A stretch of 64,000 bases of DNA from Kribbella sp. ALI-6-A (GCF_001984195.1 NZ_MTQN01000010.1:186001-250000), one strand, 5' to 3'. Positions 1 through 8,453 are shown, numbered from the stretch's first letter. The notes: generated by a model from the letters alone, not told the origin. Program-made: numbers and translations.

Positions 1-550
1 CCACCGGTACGGCGGCGTCCGGCCTCGGCAGCGGCACAGTGATGTCGGTGAAGCTGACCTTCGTGTCCGCCTTCTCCGTGCACAGGATCGGCCACCGGTG
101 ACTGCCCGGGACGACCTCCAGACACCCGTTCGCCTGGTCGACCGGATCGAGCGCCATCCAGGCCGCGATGCACGTGCCCGGCTCGGCCTTCAGGTAGAAG
201 TTGTCCTGGTGCAGCGCCTGTCCGCGGGATCCGGCGGGCTTGAAATAGAGCATCGTCTGGACGGCGTACGGCGACCGTCCGAGGATCGTGGTCATCACCT
301 CGTCGAGCCGCGCGTCGATCAGCCAGCGCAGCGACACCTCGTCCCAGCGATGCATCTGAGCCATCCGCGGGTACCGCTTCAGCGGGTCCCGGCTGCCGGC
401 CTGCACGCCGACCAGGTCCTCGGCGTACCGGTCGCGCTTGCGCAGCACCATGTAGTGCTCGCGCAGCCGCTCGGCTTCGGAGGTGCTGAACAGTCCGCGC
501 ACCAGCGTGTAGCCGTCGCGCTCGAACTCGTCCTTGAACGAAACGCTCAT
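1..550 (-). CDS. Phytanoyl-CoA dioxygenase (PhyH) family protein, partial
   Basis: The gene runs off the left edge of the window, so only about 183 N-terminal residues are visible. The start ATG (548-550) is preceded on the minus strand by AAGGGAG, a good ribosome binding site. The protein opens with the PhyH-like MSVSFKDEFERDGYTLVRGL and, near residue 118, has LHQDNF. The H-x-D pair there is the expected Fe(II) ligand pair of Fe(II)/2-oxoglutarate dioxygenases. The distal iron His and the Arg that binds 2-oxoglutarate would lie outside the window. Substrate is unknown; relatives hydroxylate small molecules or natural-product intermediates. It is divergent from an AraC regulator, which probably controls it. 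Confidence 0.85.
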   Translation of the reverse strand, partial: MSVSFKDEFERDGYTLVRGLFSTSEAERLREHYMVLRKRDRYAEDLVGVQAGSRDPLKRYPRMAQMHRWDEVSLRWLIDARLDEVMTTILGRSPYAVQTMLYFKPAGSRGQALHQDNFYLKAEPGTCIAAWMALDPVDQANGCLEVVPGSHRWPILCTEKADTKVSFTDITVPLPRPDAAVPV

Positions 551-629
551 CCCAACTCCCTTCGGTGCCTCTAGTCTGTAAGTCGACAAGACGACCGGCG
601 ACGGACGATCGACGCAAGGGGTTGAACTT

Positions 630-1424
630 TTGACGCACCCCATCGGATTGACCGGCAGGGTCCGCCTGTTGTCCCCGCCCACGTTCTGGCGGTGCGAGCC
701 GAGCTGGACGTGGGTGTCGCGACCGCTCGCGGACCACCTGCTGTGGTGCGTGCTGGACGGAATCGGCCGGCTGGAGCTCAACGGTCAGGTCAAGGAGTTG
801 ACGCCAGGGACGTGCGCGGTCTTCGCACCCGGCGACGCACCGACCGCGGGCCACGACCCGAAGCGGCGGCTGCTGGTCTTCGGCATGCACTTCGAGCCGG
901 TCCGCAGGGCCTGGCGTACGGCGGACGTCGTCCCCGGGTCGCGCTGGGGCGAAGTGCAGGACCGGGTGTTGCTGGGAGCGCTCGCGAAGGCGGCGGACGC
1001 GGCGTACCGGCGGCAGGACGCACTGGGGGACAGGCAAACAGAACTTTGCCTGGAGCAACTACTCGCCACGGTGTGGGAAGCCGCGCACGACAAGGGCAGG
1101 ACAGCGGGCGACCAGGTGATCGACGAGGTGGCGCAGGCGATTCGGCAGGACCCGGGCCGGGACTGGTCGGTCGGCGGGCTGGCCCGGGACGCGGCCCTGT
1201 CCCGGGCGCAGTTCACCCGCCGGTTCGTGGCGCGGCACGGCAGTACGCCGGCGCAGTACGTGATCCAGGCGCGGATCGACCGGGCGCATCAGCTGCTCAC
1301 GGAGTCCGGCATGACCGTGACTCAAACCGCGGCCGCGCTCGGCTACACCGACGTGCCGTATTTCAGCCGGCAGTACAAACAACGCACCGGCCGGTCGCCG
1401 AGCGACGACCGGCCGGTGCGGTGA
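630..1424 (+). CDS. AraC family transcriptional regulator
   Basis: 264-residue regulator starting at TTG 630, with AAGGGG eight bases upstream; no better ATG or GTG is present. The N-terminal ~130 residues form a cupin-like sensor with a G..CAVFAPGDAP strand. The C-terminal ~100 residues carry the two helix-turn-helix motifs of AraC proteins: a first HTH around DWSVGGLARDAALSRAQFTR and a second around MTVTQTAAALGYTDVPYFSR, followed by QYKQRTGRSPS. It is divergent from the PhyH dioxygenase across an ~80-bp gap, a common arrangement of AraC sensor and target. The ligand cannot be read from the sequence. Confidence 0.9.
   Translation: MTHPIGLTGRVRLLSPPTFWRCEPSWTWVSRPLADHLLWCVLDGIGRLELNGQVKELTPGTCAVFAPGDAPTAGHDPKRRLLVFGMHFEPVRRAWRTADVVPGSRWGEVQDRVLLGALAKAADAAYRRQDALGDRQTELCLEQLLATVWEAAHDKGRTAGDQVIDEVAQAIRQDPGRDWSVGGLARDAALSRAQFTRRFVARHGSTPAQYVIQARIDRAHQLLTESGMTVTQTAAALGYTDVPYFSRQYKQRTGRSPSDDRPVR
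1385..1418. terminator. Hairpin at the 3' end of the AraC gene
   Basis: Perfect 13-bp inverted repeat, CACCGGCCGGTCG at 1385-1397 and its complement at 1406-1418, with an 8-base loop. It lies inside the last codons of the AraC gene and just before the convergent citrate synthase stop codon (1435). There is no U tract, so it would be the GC-only terminator type common in actinobacteria and could serve both strands. Confidence 0.6.
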
Positions 1425-1434
1425 CGAGCAGGCC

Positions 1435-2547
1435 TCAGGCCCAGGCGTCGTTCCAGCCCTCGATCGAGGTGGCCGGGCGGGTCGCCGGTCCGGAGTAGAC
1501 CGCGGACGGACGGATCAGCCGGCCGGTGCGCTTCTGCTCCAGCACGTGAGCGCTCCAGCCCGCCGTCCGGGCGCAGGTGAACATCGAGGTGAACATGTGC
1601 GGCGGCACCTCGGCGAAGTCGAGCACGATCGCGGCCCAGAACTCCACGTTGGTCTCCAGCACCCGGTCCGGGCGGCGTTCGCGCAGCTCGGTGAGCGCGG
1701 CCTGCTCGAGCGCCTCGGCGACCTCGTAGCGCGGAGCGTCCAGCTCACGCGCGGTCCGGCGCAGCACGCGGGCGCGCGGGTCCTCGGCCCGGTAGACCCG
1801 GTGGCCGAAGCCCATCAGCCGCTCGCCGGCGTCCAGCAGCCCCTTCACGTACGACCGGGCGTCGCCGCTCTTCTCGACGCCCTCGATCATCGTCAGTACC
1901 CGGGCCGGCGCACCGCCGTGCAGCGGGCCGGACATCGCGCCGACCGCACCGGACAGCGCCGCGGCGACGTCGGCGCCGGTGGACGCGATCACCCGGGCGG
2001 TGAAGGTCGAGGCGTTCATGCCGTGCTCGGCCGCGGAGGTCCAGTACGCGTCGACGGCCTTGACGTGCTTGGGGTCGGGCTCGCCGCGCCAGCGGATCAT
2101 GAACCGCTCGGTGATCGTCGTCGCCTTGTCCACCTCGCGCTGCGGGACCATCGGCTGACCGATACCGCGGGCGGCCTGCGCGACGTACGACAGCGCCATC
2201 ACCGCGGCGCGGGACAGGTCGTCGCGGGTCTGGACGTCGTCGATGTCGTACAGCGGCCGCAGTCCCCAGGCCGGGGCGAGCATCGCCAGCGCGGACTGGA
2301 CGTCGACCCGGACGTCGCCGGTGTGCACCGGCAGCGGGAACGGCTCGGCCGGCGGCAGGCCCGGCGTGAACGCGCCGTCGACCAGCAGGCCCCAGACGTT
2401 CTCGAACGGCACCCGGCCGACCAGATCCTCGATGTCGACGCCGCGGTAGCGCAGGGCCGACCCCTCCTTGTCCGGCTCGGCGATCTGAGTGTCGAACGCG
2501 ACGACTCCCTCGAGACCGTGCTGAACTTCGGTTTTCGGATCTGACAT
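1435..2547 (-). CDS. citA: Citrate synthase (type 2, CitA-like)
   Basis: Condenses acetyl-CoA with oxaloacetate to citrate at the entry of the TCA cycle. The 370-residue length fits the short actinobacterial CitA branch. Visible motifs are SAAEHGMNAST and GPLHGGAP (substrate and catalytic His), MGFGHRVYR (catalytic His with oxaloacetate-binding Arg), and NVEFWAAIVLDFAEVPP, where a Glu stands where classical enzymes have the catalytic Asp, as is usual in this branch. Translation starts at ATG 2547 with GGGAG about ten bases upstream. It is monocistronic, convergent with the AraC gene and divergent from a membrane protein gene. 2-methylcitrate synthase activity cannot be excluded from sequence. 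Confidence 0.9.
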   Translation of the reverse strand: MSDPKTEVQHGLEGVVAFDTQIAEPDKEGSALRYRGVDIEDLVGRVPFENVWGLLVDGAFTPGLPPAEPFPLPVHTGDVRVDVQSALAMLAPAWGLRPLYDIDDVQTRDDLSRAAVMALSYVAQAARGIGQPMVPQREVDKATTITERFMIRWRGEPDPKHVKAVDAYWTSAAEHGMNASTFTARVIASTGADVAAALSGAVGAMSGPLHGGAPARVLTMIEGVEKSGDARSYVKGLLDAGERLMGFGHRVYRAEDPRARVLRRTARELDAPRYEVAEALEQAALTELRERRPDRVLETNVEFWAAIVLDFAEVPPHMFTSMFTCARTAGWSAHVLEQKRTGRLIRPSAVYSGPATRPATSIEGWNDAWA

Positions 2548-2649
2548 CAGCCTGTGACTCCCTTGTCCTCGTTAGGCGCTCCGGCAGCATAGTTCGCCGC
2601 CTCGCCCAGCGGACAGACCTGTGACACGTTCGGCCTCTACGCTCGGGCA

Positions 2650-3243
2650 ATGGGGAACCCGAAGGCATTGGCCGGTCTCGTCGTCGGTGTCGTGGTGGGC
2701 TGGCTGGCGGTGGCGCTCACCGCGTACGCCGGGACGCAGCTCTACACCCGGCGGCTCCAGCGGTTCGACACCGATCAGTCCGCGACACTGCCCTACTTGG
2801 TGGCGCTGATCGCGATCGGGCTGGTGCTGGGTTTGCTGATGTCGGTCAGCTCCATCGGTTCGGGCGTGATGACCGGCGTGGGCCTGCTGATGACGGTCGT
2901 CGGCGTGGCGCTGCAGGTGCTGCCGATCAGGACGACGATCGACGCGGTCAAGCTGTTCGAGCTGCCGGGGCAGAACACCCGTGGGCTCATCCTGCTGATG
3001 GACGGCGCCTTGGTGGTCGTCGGTGTTCTGCTGCTGGTGGCGGGCGCACGGCGAATGGTTGCCGAGTCGCGGCGGTCGATGCCCCCGTACTACCTCGACA
3101 GCCGGGCGCAGCCGGGGTTGTACCCGCATCAGCCGAGCCAGCACTCCCAGCAGCCGGCGCACTACCCCCAGCAGCCCGGCCAGATCTGGCCGGGCCCGCC
3201 GCAGCCGCCGGGGCGTCCCGGCCCGCAGGACCGCCCGCACTAG
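2650..3243 (+). CDS. Four-TM membrane protein with Pro/Gln-rich tail, unknown function
   Basis: 197 residues. Four hydrophobic segments at about residues 5-27, 47-65, 70-92 and 112-133 are followed by a cytosolic-type tail (residues ~140-197) rich in Pro, Gln, His and Tyr, with repeated PHQPSQ/YPQQPG-type units. Such tails are frequent in actinobacterial membrane proteins. I do not recognise a family and see no catalytic motif. No clear ribosome binding site precedes ATG 2650. A TACGCT box at 2638-2643 ends seven bases before the ATG, so the transcript may be leaderless. It ends 10 bases before pdxH on the same strand. Confidence 0.7.
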   Translation: MGNPKALAGLVVGVVVGWLAVALTAYAGTQLYTRRLQRFDTDQSATLPYLVALIAIGLVLGLLMSVSSIGSGVMTGVGLLMTVVGVALQVLPIRTTIDAVKLFELPGQNTRGLILLMDGALVVVGVLLLVAGARRMVAESRRSMPPYYLDSRAQPGLYPHQPSQHSQQPAHYPQQPGQIWPGPPQPPGRPGPQDRPH

Positions 3244-3246
3244 TCT
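3241..3246 (+). promoter_or_regulatory. Candidate -10 box for a leaderless pdxH transcript
   Basis: TAGTCT matches the actinobacterial TANNNT -10 pattern and ends seven bases before the chosen GTG start of pdxH at 3254. There is no Shine-Dalgarno sequence in that gap, which supports a leaderless mRNA. The box overlaps the stop codon of the preceding gene. Confidence 0.45.
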
Positions 3247-3253
3247 CAGCAGT

Positions 3254-3892
3254 GTGGAACTAGCAGAGATGCGGCAGACCTACGGGCTCGGTGAGCTGCT
3301 CGAGTCGCAGGTGGACGCCGACCCGATCAAGCAGTTCGGGCTCTGGCTCGCGCAGGCGACCGAAGCCGGGCTGACCGAGCCCAACGCGATGGTGATCGCC
3401 ACCGTCAACGCCGACGGCCGCCCGTCCGCCCGGACCGTGCTGCTGAAGGGGCTCGACGAGCGGGGCTTCGTCTTCTACACCAACCAGCAGTCCCGCAAGG
3501 CCGACGACCTCGCGGCCAATCCGGCCTGCGCGCTGGTCTTCCCGTGGCACGCGATGGAACGCCAGGTCCGCGTCGAGGGCACCGCGACCAAGCTGCCCTC
3601 CGAGGAAGTCGACGCGTACTTCGCCGGCCGCCCCCGCGGCTCGCAGCTCGGCGCCTGGGCCTCCCAGCAGTCGCAGCCGATCGAGTCCCGCGAGGAGTTG
3701 GACCTGCAGTACGCGTCGTACGATCGGCAGTGGCCGGAAGGTACCGAGATCGCCACGCCGTACTTTTGGGGCGGCTACCGGATCGAGCCGACCGCCTTCG
3801 AGTTCTGGCAGGGCCGAGTCGGCCGCCTGCACGACCGACTGGCCTATCGGCGCAACGAGCACGGCTGGAAGCTGGTCCGGCTCCAGCCCTGA
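3254..3892 (+). CDS. pdxH: Pyridoxamine 5'-phosphate oxidase
   Basis: FMN enzyme that oxidises pyridoxamine- or pyridoxine-5'-phosphate to pyridoxal 5'-phosphate. The chosen GTG start gives 212 residues (E. coli PdxH has 218) and the family-like N-terminus VELAEMRQTYGLGELLE; upstream extension of the frame is not protein-like. FMN and substrate motifs include RPSARTVLLKGLDERGFVFY, TNQQSRKADDL, PWHAMERQVRVEG, SQLGAWASQQSQPI and the C-terminal YRIEPTAFEFWQGRVGRLHDR, followed by WKLVRLQP. It ends two bases from the convergent MMPL gene. Confidence 0.95.
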   Translation: MELAEMRQTYGLGELLESQVDADPIKQFGLWLAQATEAGLTEPNAMVIATVNADGRPSARTVLLKGLDERGFVFYTNQQSRKADDLAANPACALVFPWHAMERQVRVEGTATKLPSEEVDAYFAGRPRGSQLGAWASQQSQPIESREELDLQYASYDRQWPEGTEIATPYFWGGYRIEPTAFEFWQGRVGRLHDRLAYRRNEHGWKLVRLQP

Positions 3893-3893
3893 C

Positions 3894-6065
3894 TCAATGC
3901 GCTGACTCCACCAGCTCCTTCTTCCGCTCGGCCGGCTCCTCGCGGAAGCCGTGCCGCTGCCACCAGCGGGCCATCGGCGCGGGAGCCCACCAGTTGGCTC
4001 GGCCGAGCAGGCGCATGGTGGCCGGGACGAGCAGGGCGCGGACGACGGTGGCGTCCAGGAAGATCGCGATCACCAGACCGACGCCGATCATCTTGACGAA
4101 CACGATGCCCGAGGTGGCGAACGCGGCGACCACGATGATCAGCAGCAGTGCGGCGCTGGTGATGATGCCGCCGGTGCGTTGCAGGCCGAGCGCGACCGCC
4201 TGCGTGTTGTCACCGGTGCGGTCGTACTCCTCGCGGATCCGGCTCAGCAGGAAGACTTCGTAGTCCATCGACAGCCCGAACAGTACGGCGAACAGCAGCA
4301 CCGGGTTGGTGGCGTCCAGGAAGCCCGCGGGGGTGAAGTCGAGCAGCCCTGACAGGTTGCCGTCCTGGAAGATCCAGACCATCGCGCCGAACGACGCCGA
4401 CAGCGACAGCACGTTCATCAGCAGCGCCTTGGCCGGTAGCACCAGGGAGCCGAAGGCAACGAACAGCAGGACGAACGTGACCAGCACGATGAACCCGGCC
4501 ATCCACGGCGCCCGCTCCGCCAGCACGTGCAGCAGATCGAGCAGCGCGGCCGTCTCGCCGCCGACCTCGACCGACGTCCCCGGCGGTGCGGCCACCGCCC
4601 GGACTCCCTCCACCACGTCGCGCGCCGGCAGCTCCTGCGCGGTGTAGTGCGTGTGCACGATCACCGACGCGACCCCGTCCGCATACCCTCCGACGCGAAC
4701 AGCTTCCACATCCTTCACCTGCTGCAGCTCACCGACGTAGCCAGCCAGCGCCGCAGCCGCATCAGCAGGCGGTGAAGCGAACCGCACAGCCACCAGTACG
4801 TCGGACCCGCCCGCCCCCGCGAAGTCGCGCTGCAACGTCTCGGTCACCTCGCGGCTGGCCGCGCCGTCCGGCAACGCCCGGTGATCCACGCCGCCCAACT
4901 GCGCCTGCAGGAAGGGAATCCCGAGCAGCAGCATCAGCGGTACCAGCACCACGACGTACCGGATCGGCCGGCGCATCACGTTCTGCGCCAGCCGGTACCA
5001 AGCGCCGTGCCCGGAGCCACCACCGACGTGACGGCGAAAGCCCGGCAGCCGCAGCTTGTCGACCCGATGCCCGAGCACACCGAGCAGCGCGGGCAGTGCG
5101 GTGAGCGCGGCAACCATTGCCACCGCCACGGCCGCCGCGCCGCCGTACGCCATCGAGCGCAGGAACATCACCGGGAACAGCACCAGGCTCGAGATCGCCA
5201 CCCCCACGGTGATTCCGGAGAACGCGACCGTGCGGCCCGCCGTGCTCATCGTCCGGACCAGCGCCGCCTCGACGTCGTCGCCGGCCGCCAGCTGCTCGCG
5301 GAACCGGGTCACCACGAACAACGCGTAGTCGGTGGCCAGCCCGAAGCCGATCATCGTCACGATGTTGATCGAGAAGACCGACACGTCGGTGACCAGGCTC
5401 AGCCCGCGCAGCACCACGAAGGCGCCGAGGATCGCCAGCCCGCCGACGAACAACGGCAGGCTCGCCGCGACCAGCCCACCGAACACCACGACCAGCAGTA
5501 CCAGCACGATCGGCAGCGAGATGGTCTCGGCCTGCACGATGTCGTGCTCGGTCTGCGTGTTCACCTCGTCGAAGACCGCGATCTCACCGCCGACCTGCAC
5601 GTCCAGTCCGGCCGGTGCCGCGCGGACCGCGTCCGCGATCCGGTGGTACGACGCGAGCCGCTGCTCGGGATCGGCCCCGGCCAGCGTCAGTACGGCGTAC
5701 GTCGTGCGCTGGTCGTCGGCCACGAAGGCGGGGGAGCGGGTCGTCCAGTACGTCGCGCCGGCCACGACGTCCTCGCGCGGCAACCCGTTCAGGTGGTTCT
5801 CCACGCTGCGCCGGTACGCCGGATCGGCGACCGTCCGGTCGTCGCTGCGGTACAGCACGATCACGTCGCTCCCGGTCCGGCCGACGCTCTGCTCGATCGT
5901 GCGCACCGCCCGGGCCGCCTCGGTGTCGGGGGCCTCGAACCCGCCGTTGGCCAGCGATCCGAACACCCCCGTGCCCCAGACCAGGGCGGCCAGCACGAAC
6001 ACACCGGTGACGGCGAGGACCAGGCGGCGGCGCCGATACGTGAACCGGCCGAGCGTCTCGAACAC
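3894..6065 (-). CDS. MMPL family (RND) transporter
   Basis: 723-residue MmpL-type exporter with two RND halves. A first TM near residue 15 is followed by a ~140-residue external domain, a block of five TMs, a second external domain and a second TM block. Each half contains the conserved proton-relay type Asp-Tyr motif, ATDYALFVVTRFREQ around residue 245 and SMDYEVFLLSRIREEY around residue 600. The start is GTG 6065, with GGGAGGGG five bases upstream. Relatives export lipids or drugs; the substrate is unknown. It is divergent from a TetR repressor, with a 31-bp perfect palindrome between them, so it is very likely the TetR target. Confidence 0.9.
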   Translation of the reverse strand: MFETLGRFTYRRRRLVLAVTGVFVLAALVWGTGVFGSLANGGFEAPDTEAARAVRTIEQSVGRTGSDVIVLYRSDDRTVADPAYRRSVENHLNGLPREDVVAGATYWTTRSPAFVADDQRTTYAVLTLAGADPEQRLASYHRIADAVRAAPAGLDVQVGGEIAVFDEVNTQTEHDIVQAETISLPIVLVLLVVVFGGLVAASLPLFVGGLAILGAFVVLRGLSLVTDVSVFSINIVTMIGFGLATDYALFVVTRFREQLAAGDDVEAALVRTMSTAGRTVAFSGITVGVAISSLVLFPVMFLRSMAYGGAAAVAVAMVAALTALPALLGVLGHRVDKLRLPGFRRHVGGGSGHGAWYRLAQNVMRRPIRYVVVLVPLMLLLGIPFLQAQLGGVDHRALPDGAASREVTETLQRDFAGAGGSDVLVAVRFASPPADAAAALAGYVGELQQVKDVEAVRVGGYADGVASVIVHTHYTAQELPARDVVEGVRAVAAPPGTSVEVGGETAALLDLLHVLAERAPWMAGFIVLVTFVLLFVAFGSLVLPAKALLMNVLSLSASFGAMVWIFQDGNLSGLLDFTPAGFLDATNPVLLFAVLFGLSMDYEVFLLSRIREEYDRTGDNTQAVALGLQRTGGIITSAALLLIIVVAAFATSGIVFVKMIGVGLVIAIFLDATVVRALLVPATMRLLGRANWWAPAPMARWWQRHGFREEPAERKKELVESAH

Positions 6066-6106
6066 GAACCCCTCCCAAGGGCGTAACCTGAACAGTGGTC
6101 GCTGGA

Positions 6107-6137
6107 GTGAACACCGTTAACAGTTAACGGTGTTCAC
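6107..6137. promoter_or_regulatory. 31-bp perfect palindromic operator between mmpL and tetR
   Basis: The half-site GTGAACACCGTTAAC (6107-6121) is repeated as its exact complement at 6123-6137 around one central A. It sits in the short divergent promoter region, 42 bp upstream of the exporter start and 41 bp upstream of the regulator start. A TetR dimer, or two dimers, binding here would control both promoters. Confidence 0.85.
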
Positions 6138-6177
6138 CATAAAGGACCGGGTGACCTTGTTGTCAAGGAAGGTGAGT

Positions 6178-6885
6178 GTGGAGACGAGCACCAGGCGGGA
6201 GCGGCAGCGCGCCGAGACCGCCGCCGAGATCAAGGCGGCCGCCCGCAAACTGCTGGTCGAAGGCGGCGCGAGCGCGGTCGGCCTGCGCGCGGTCGCCCGC
6301 GAGCTCGGCCTCAGCGCCCCGGCGCTCTACCGGTACTTCGCGAGCCACGAGGACCTGATGGCCGCCCTCGTCACCGAGCTGTACGACGAACTGACGGCGT
6401 ACCTGGTCGCGCGACGCGACACCAGCGAGGACCTGGGCGAGCAGCTGTTCCTGGTCGCCGGCGGCCTGCGCGACTGGGCGCTGGCCCACCCGGCCGAGTT
6501 CGGGCTGCTCTTCGGCGCGCCGGTGCCGAATCCGCTGGCCGAGGACCACGACCTGACGCCCAGCCACCAGGCGGCGATGCGGTTCGGGGCCGTGTTCGAG
6601 CAGCTGGTCGTGCAGGTCTACCGGCAGCGGCCGTTCCCCGGACCACCCGAGGAACTGCTCGGCCCGGAGCTGGTCGGCCAGCTGGGACGGAAGCCGGAGA
6701 TCTTCGGCGAGATGCCGCCCGGCGCGGTCTACCTGGCGCTGACCTACTGGACCCGGCTCTACGGCCTGATCTGCATGGAGGTCTTCGGGCAGCTGCACTG
6801 GGCGCTGGACGACGCCGGCGCGTACTTCGAGGCGCAGCTGCGGGAGATCGGCGAGGCGCTCGGCCTCGACTGCCCACCGGCCTGA
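6178..6885 (+). CDS. TetR/AcrR family repressor of the MMPL exporter
   Basis: 235 residues from GTG 6178, chosen because AAGGAAGG lies five bases upstream. The longer reading from 6130 would begin inside the operator. The N-terminal HTH spans residues ~10-60 (AAEIKAAARKLLVEGG to LSAPALYRYFASHEDLMAAL). The C-terminal part resembles the WHG-type TetR domain, with ALAHPAEFGLLFGAPVP. It is inferred to repress itself and the divergent exporter until a ligand binds. Confidence 0.9.
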   Translation: METSTRRERQRAETAAEIKAAARKLLVEGGASAVGLRAVARELGLSAPALYRYFASHEDLMAALVTELYDELTAYLVARRDTSEDLGEQLFLVAGGLRDWALAHPAEFGLLFGAPVPNPLAEDHDLTPSHQAAMRFGAVFEQLVVQVYRQRPFPGPPEELLGPELVGQLGRKPEIFGEMPPGAVYLALTYWTRLYGLICMEVFGQLHWALDDAGAYFEAQLREIGEALGLDCPPA

Positions 6886-7185
6886 TCAGGGCCGAGGGTA
6901 AAAAAGAGACCCGCAGACACTTCCGCAGACCCGACCGGGTGGCCGGACTGCGGGCCAGGCGGACTTTCCTGGCTGCCTGCGGGCCCGGTGGCGGCGTTGG
7001 ATTGGCCGACCACATGCCCACTAACTAGTGGTTGGCGGTCAGCCCGCCGCCACCTCACGAGTCCGATAGCAATTCATGCGTTGGACCACCTCCCTTCGCG
7101 TGTACTGAAAACCTACGTCGCGACGGCGCGGCGTTCAACCAGTTTTCGCCGACAGATGAACGCCGCCCGTGGTCCCATGGGAGAC
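6886..7185. other. Structured 300-bp intergenic region
   Basis: I see no credible gene here. The region is full of complementary segments. GGTGGCGGCG at 6987-6996 pairs with CGCCGCCACC at 7045-7054. Inside, GCCGACCAC (7005-7013) can pair with GTGGTTGGC (7028-7036, one wobble), or instead CCACTA/TAGTGG (7018-7031) can form. CCAGG/CCTGG and CCGCAG/CTGCGG pairs lie upstream at about 6911-6985. Part is probably the tetR terminator; the 68-base nested hairpin could also be a leader of the following operon. Confidence 0.4.
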
Positions 7186-7479
7186 ATGGTGCTGAGGCTC
7201 GGATTACCCGTCCTGATCCTGCTGATCGGAACCGCCTGGTTCGCTTGGTCGTCGTACCGCCGGGCCACCCTCGCGGAGCGGTCCGTGATCGAGCTGACCG
7301 GCGAGACCAAGGCGCTGGTGCAGGAGGTCCGGGCGCTCGAGAAGGCGGTCGCGGCTGCCGAGCAGGGCCTGCGTACGCTCAGCTCGCATCCGTCGGTGCC
7401 GCGCGACGTCGCGGTCACCGCAGACCTGACCCTCGCCGACATCCGGCGGCTGACCGAACGCAAGGAGCTCGACACCTGA
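7186..7479 (+). CDS. Small membrane-anchored coiled-coil protein coupled to SPFH gene
   Basis: About 97 residues: an N-terminal TM (VLRLGLPVLILLIGTAWFAW) followed by a heptad-like helix (~residues 30-65, with TKALVQEVRALEKAVAAAEQ). No known domain is recognised. The start is uncertain. ATG 7186 begins directly with the TM, but its GGGAG is only two bases away; ATG 7177 and ATG 7156 are alternatives that add three or ten residues. The stop TGA overlaps the next gene's ATG (TGATG), implying translational coupling with the SPFH protein. The pair may form one membrane assembly. Confidence 0.65.
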   Translation: MVLRLGLPVLILLIGTAWFAWSSYRRATLAERSVIELTGETKALVQEVRALEKAVAAAEQGLRTLSSHPSVPRDVAVTADLTLADIRRLTERKELDT

Positions 7480-8453
7480 TGGCCAAGCTGGGGACCACCA
7501 CCGTCAAGAAGGGCGGCGTCGCGGGCAAGCTGATCGGCGGCGGCGTGCTCGTCGTACTGCTGATCATCGTGCTGGCCAACCTGTTCAACTTCGCCGACAC
7601 CGACGCGAACAAGATCGGCCTGCACTACGGCGGCGGCGTGGTCGAGGACAAGAAGTTCAAGTCGGTCGTCCCGCCGGGCGCGACGAACAAGCTGATCGGT
7701 CCCGGCGACACGGTCTACAGCTACCCGATCGACCAGCGCTCCTACATCATCGGCGGCGCGGGCGCCGACACCGACAACGCCGACGAGGTCACTGTCGTCA
7801 GCAAGGACAACGTCCGGCTCGGCGTGCGCGTCCAGGTCTACTTCACGCTGAACCGCGAGCAGGCGGTGCTGCAGTCGTTCCACGAGCGGATCGGGCTGAA
7901 GACCGAGGCCTACGAGGACAGCGGCTGGAACGCCATGCTGCAGTCGTACTTCCGGCCGCAGATCGACCGCGCGCTGGCCGCCGTCGGCACGAACTACAAC
8001 TGGGCCGAGCTCTACAACAACGAGGCGAAGAAGTCGGCCTTCCAGACCGCCGCGGCCAAGGAGTTCACCCGGCTGCTGCCGGCCGCGGTCGGCGGCGACT
8101 ACTTCTGCGGCCCGTCGTACACCGGTAACAACGCGTGCGGCGAGCTGTCGTTCACGATCCAGAAGCCGAACCCGCTGGACAAGGGCATCATCGACGGGCT
8201 GGAGGCCAAGCAGCGCGCCGAGCTGGCCAAGCAGGCCCAGGAGCAGAAGAACCAGCAGGTCAACGTCGAGCTGCAGTCGGTCCGGCAGCAGGTCGCGATG
8301 CTCGGGTCGAACGGCTACCTGCTGAAAACCGCGATCGAGTCGGGCAAGATCCAGTTCATGGTGATCCCGCAGAACGGCAACGTCAGCATCCCGGTGCCGA
8401 CCCAGACCCAGACACCCAACGCCCAGCCGCCGAACGCCCAGCCCTCGCGCTGA
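7479..8453 (+). CDS. SPFH (band 7/prohibitin-type) membrane protein
   Basis: 324 residues with a TM at ~18-40 (VLVVLLIIVLANLF). An SPFH-type domain over ~60-235 includes SKDNVRLGVRVQVYFTLN and a long region like PHB proteins (TEAYEDSGWNAMLQSYFRPQID). A coiled coil ~240-285 (EAKQRAELAKQAQEQKNQQV) and a Gln/Pro/Thr-rich tail follow. Two Cys near residues 210-220 (FCGPSYTGNNACGE) could form a disulfide if external. The upstream AAGGAG is 11 bases from the ATG and lies in the previous gene. SPFH proteins organise membrane microdomains; the client here is unknown. Confidence 0.85.
   Translation: MAKLGTTTVKKGGVAGKLIGGGVLVVLLIIVLANLFNFADTDANKIGLHYGGGVVEDKKFKSVVPPGATNKLIGPGDTVYSYPIDQRSYIIGGAGADTDNADEVTVVSKDNVRLGVRVQVYFTLNREQAVLQSFHERIGLKTEAYEDSGWNAMLQSYFRPQIDRALAAVGTNYNWAELYNNEAKKSAFQTAAAKEFTRLLPAAVGGDYFCGPSYTGNNACGELSFTIQKPNPLDKGIIDGLEAKQRAELAKQAQEQKNQQVNVELQSVRQQVAMLGSNGYLLKTAIESGKIQFMVIPQNGNVSIPVPTQTQTPNAQPPNAQPSR

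Noticed and set aside
3023..3253. N-terminal extension of PdxH
   Set aside because: It overlaps the membrane protein gene, is Arg/Ser-rich, and the PdxH family begins near VELAEMRQTY.
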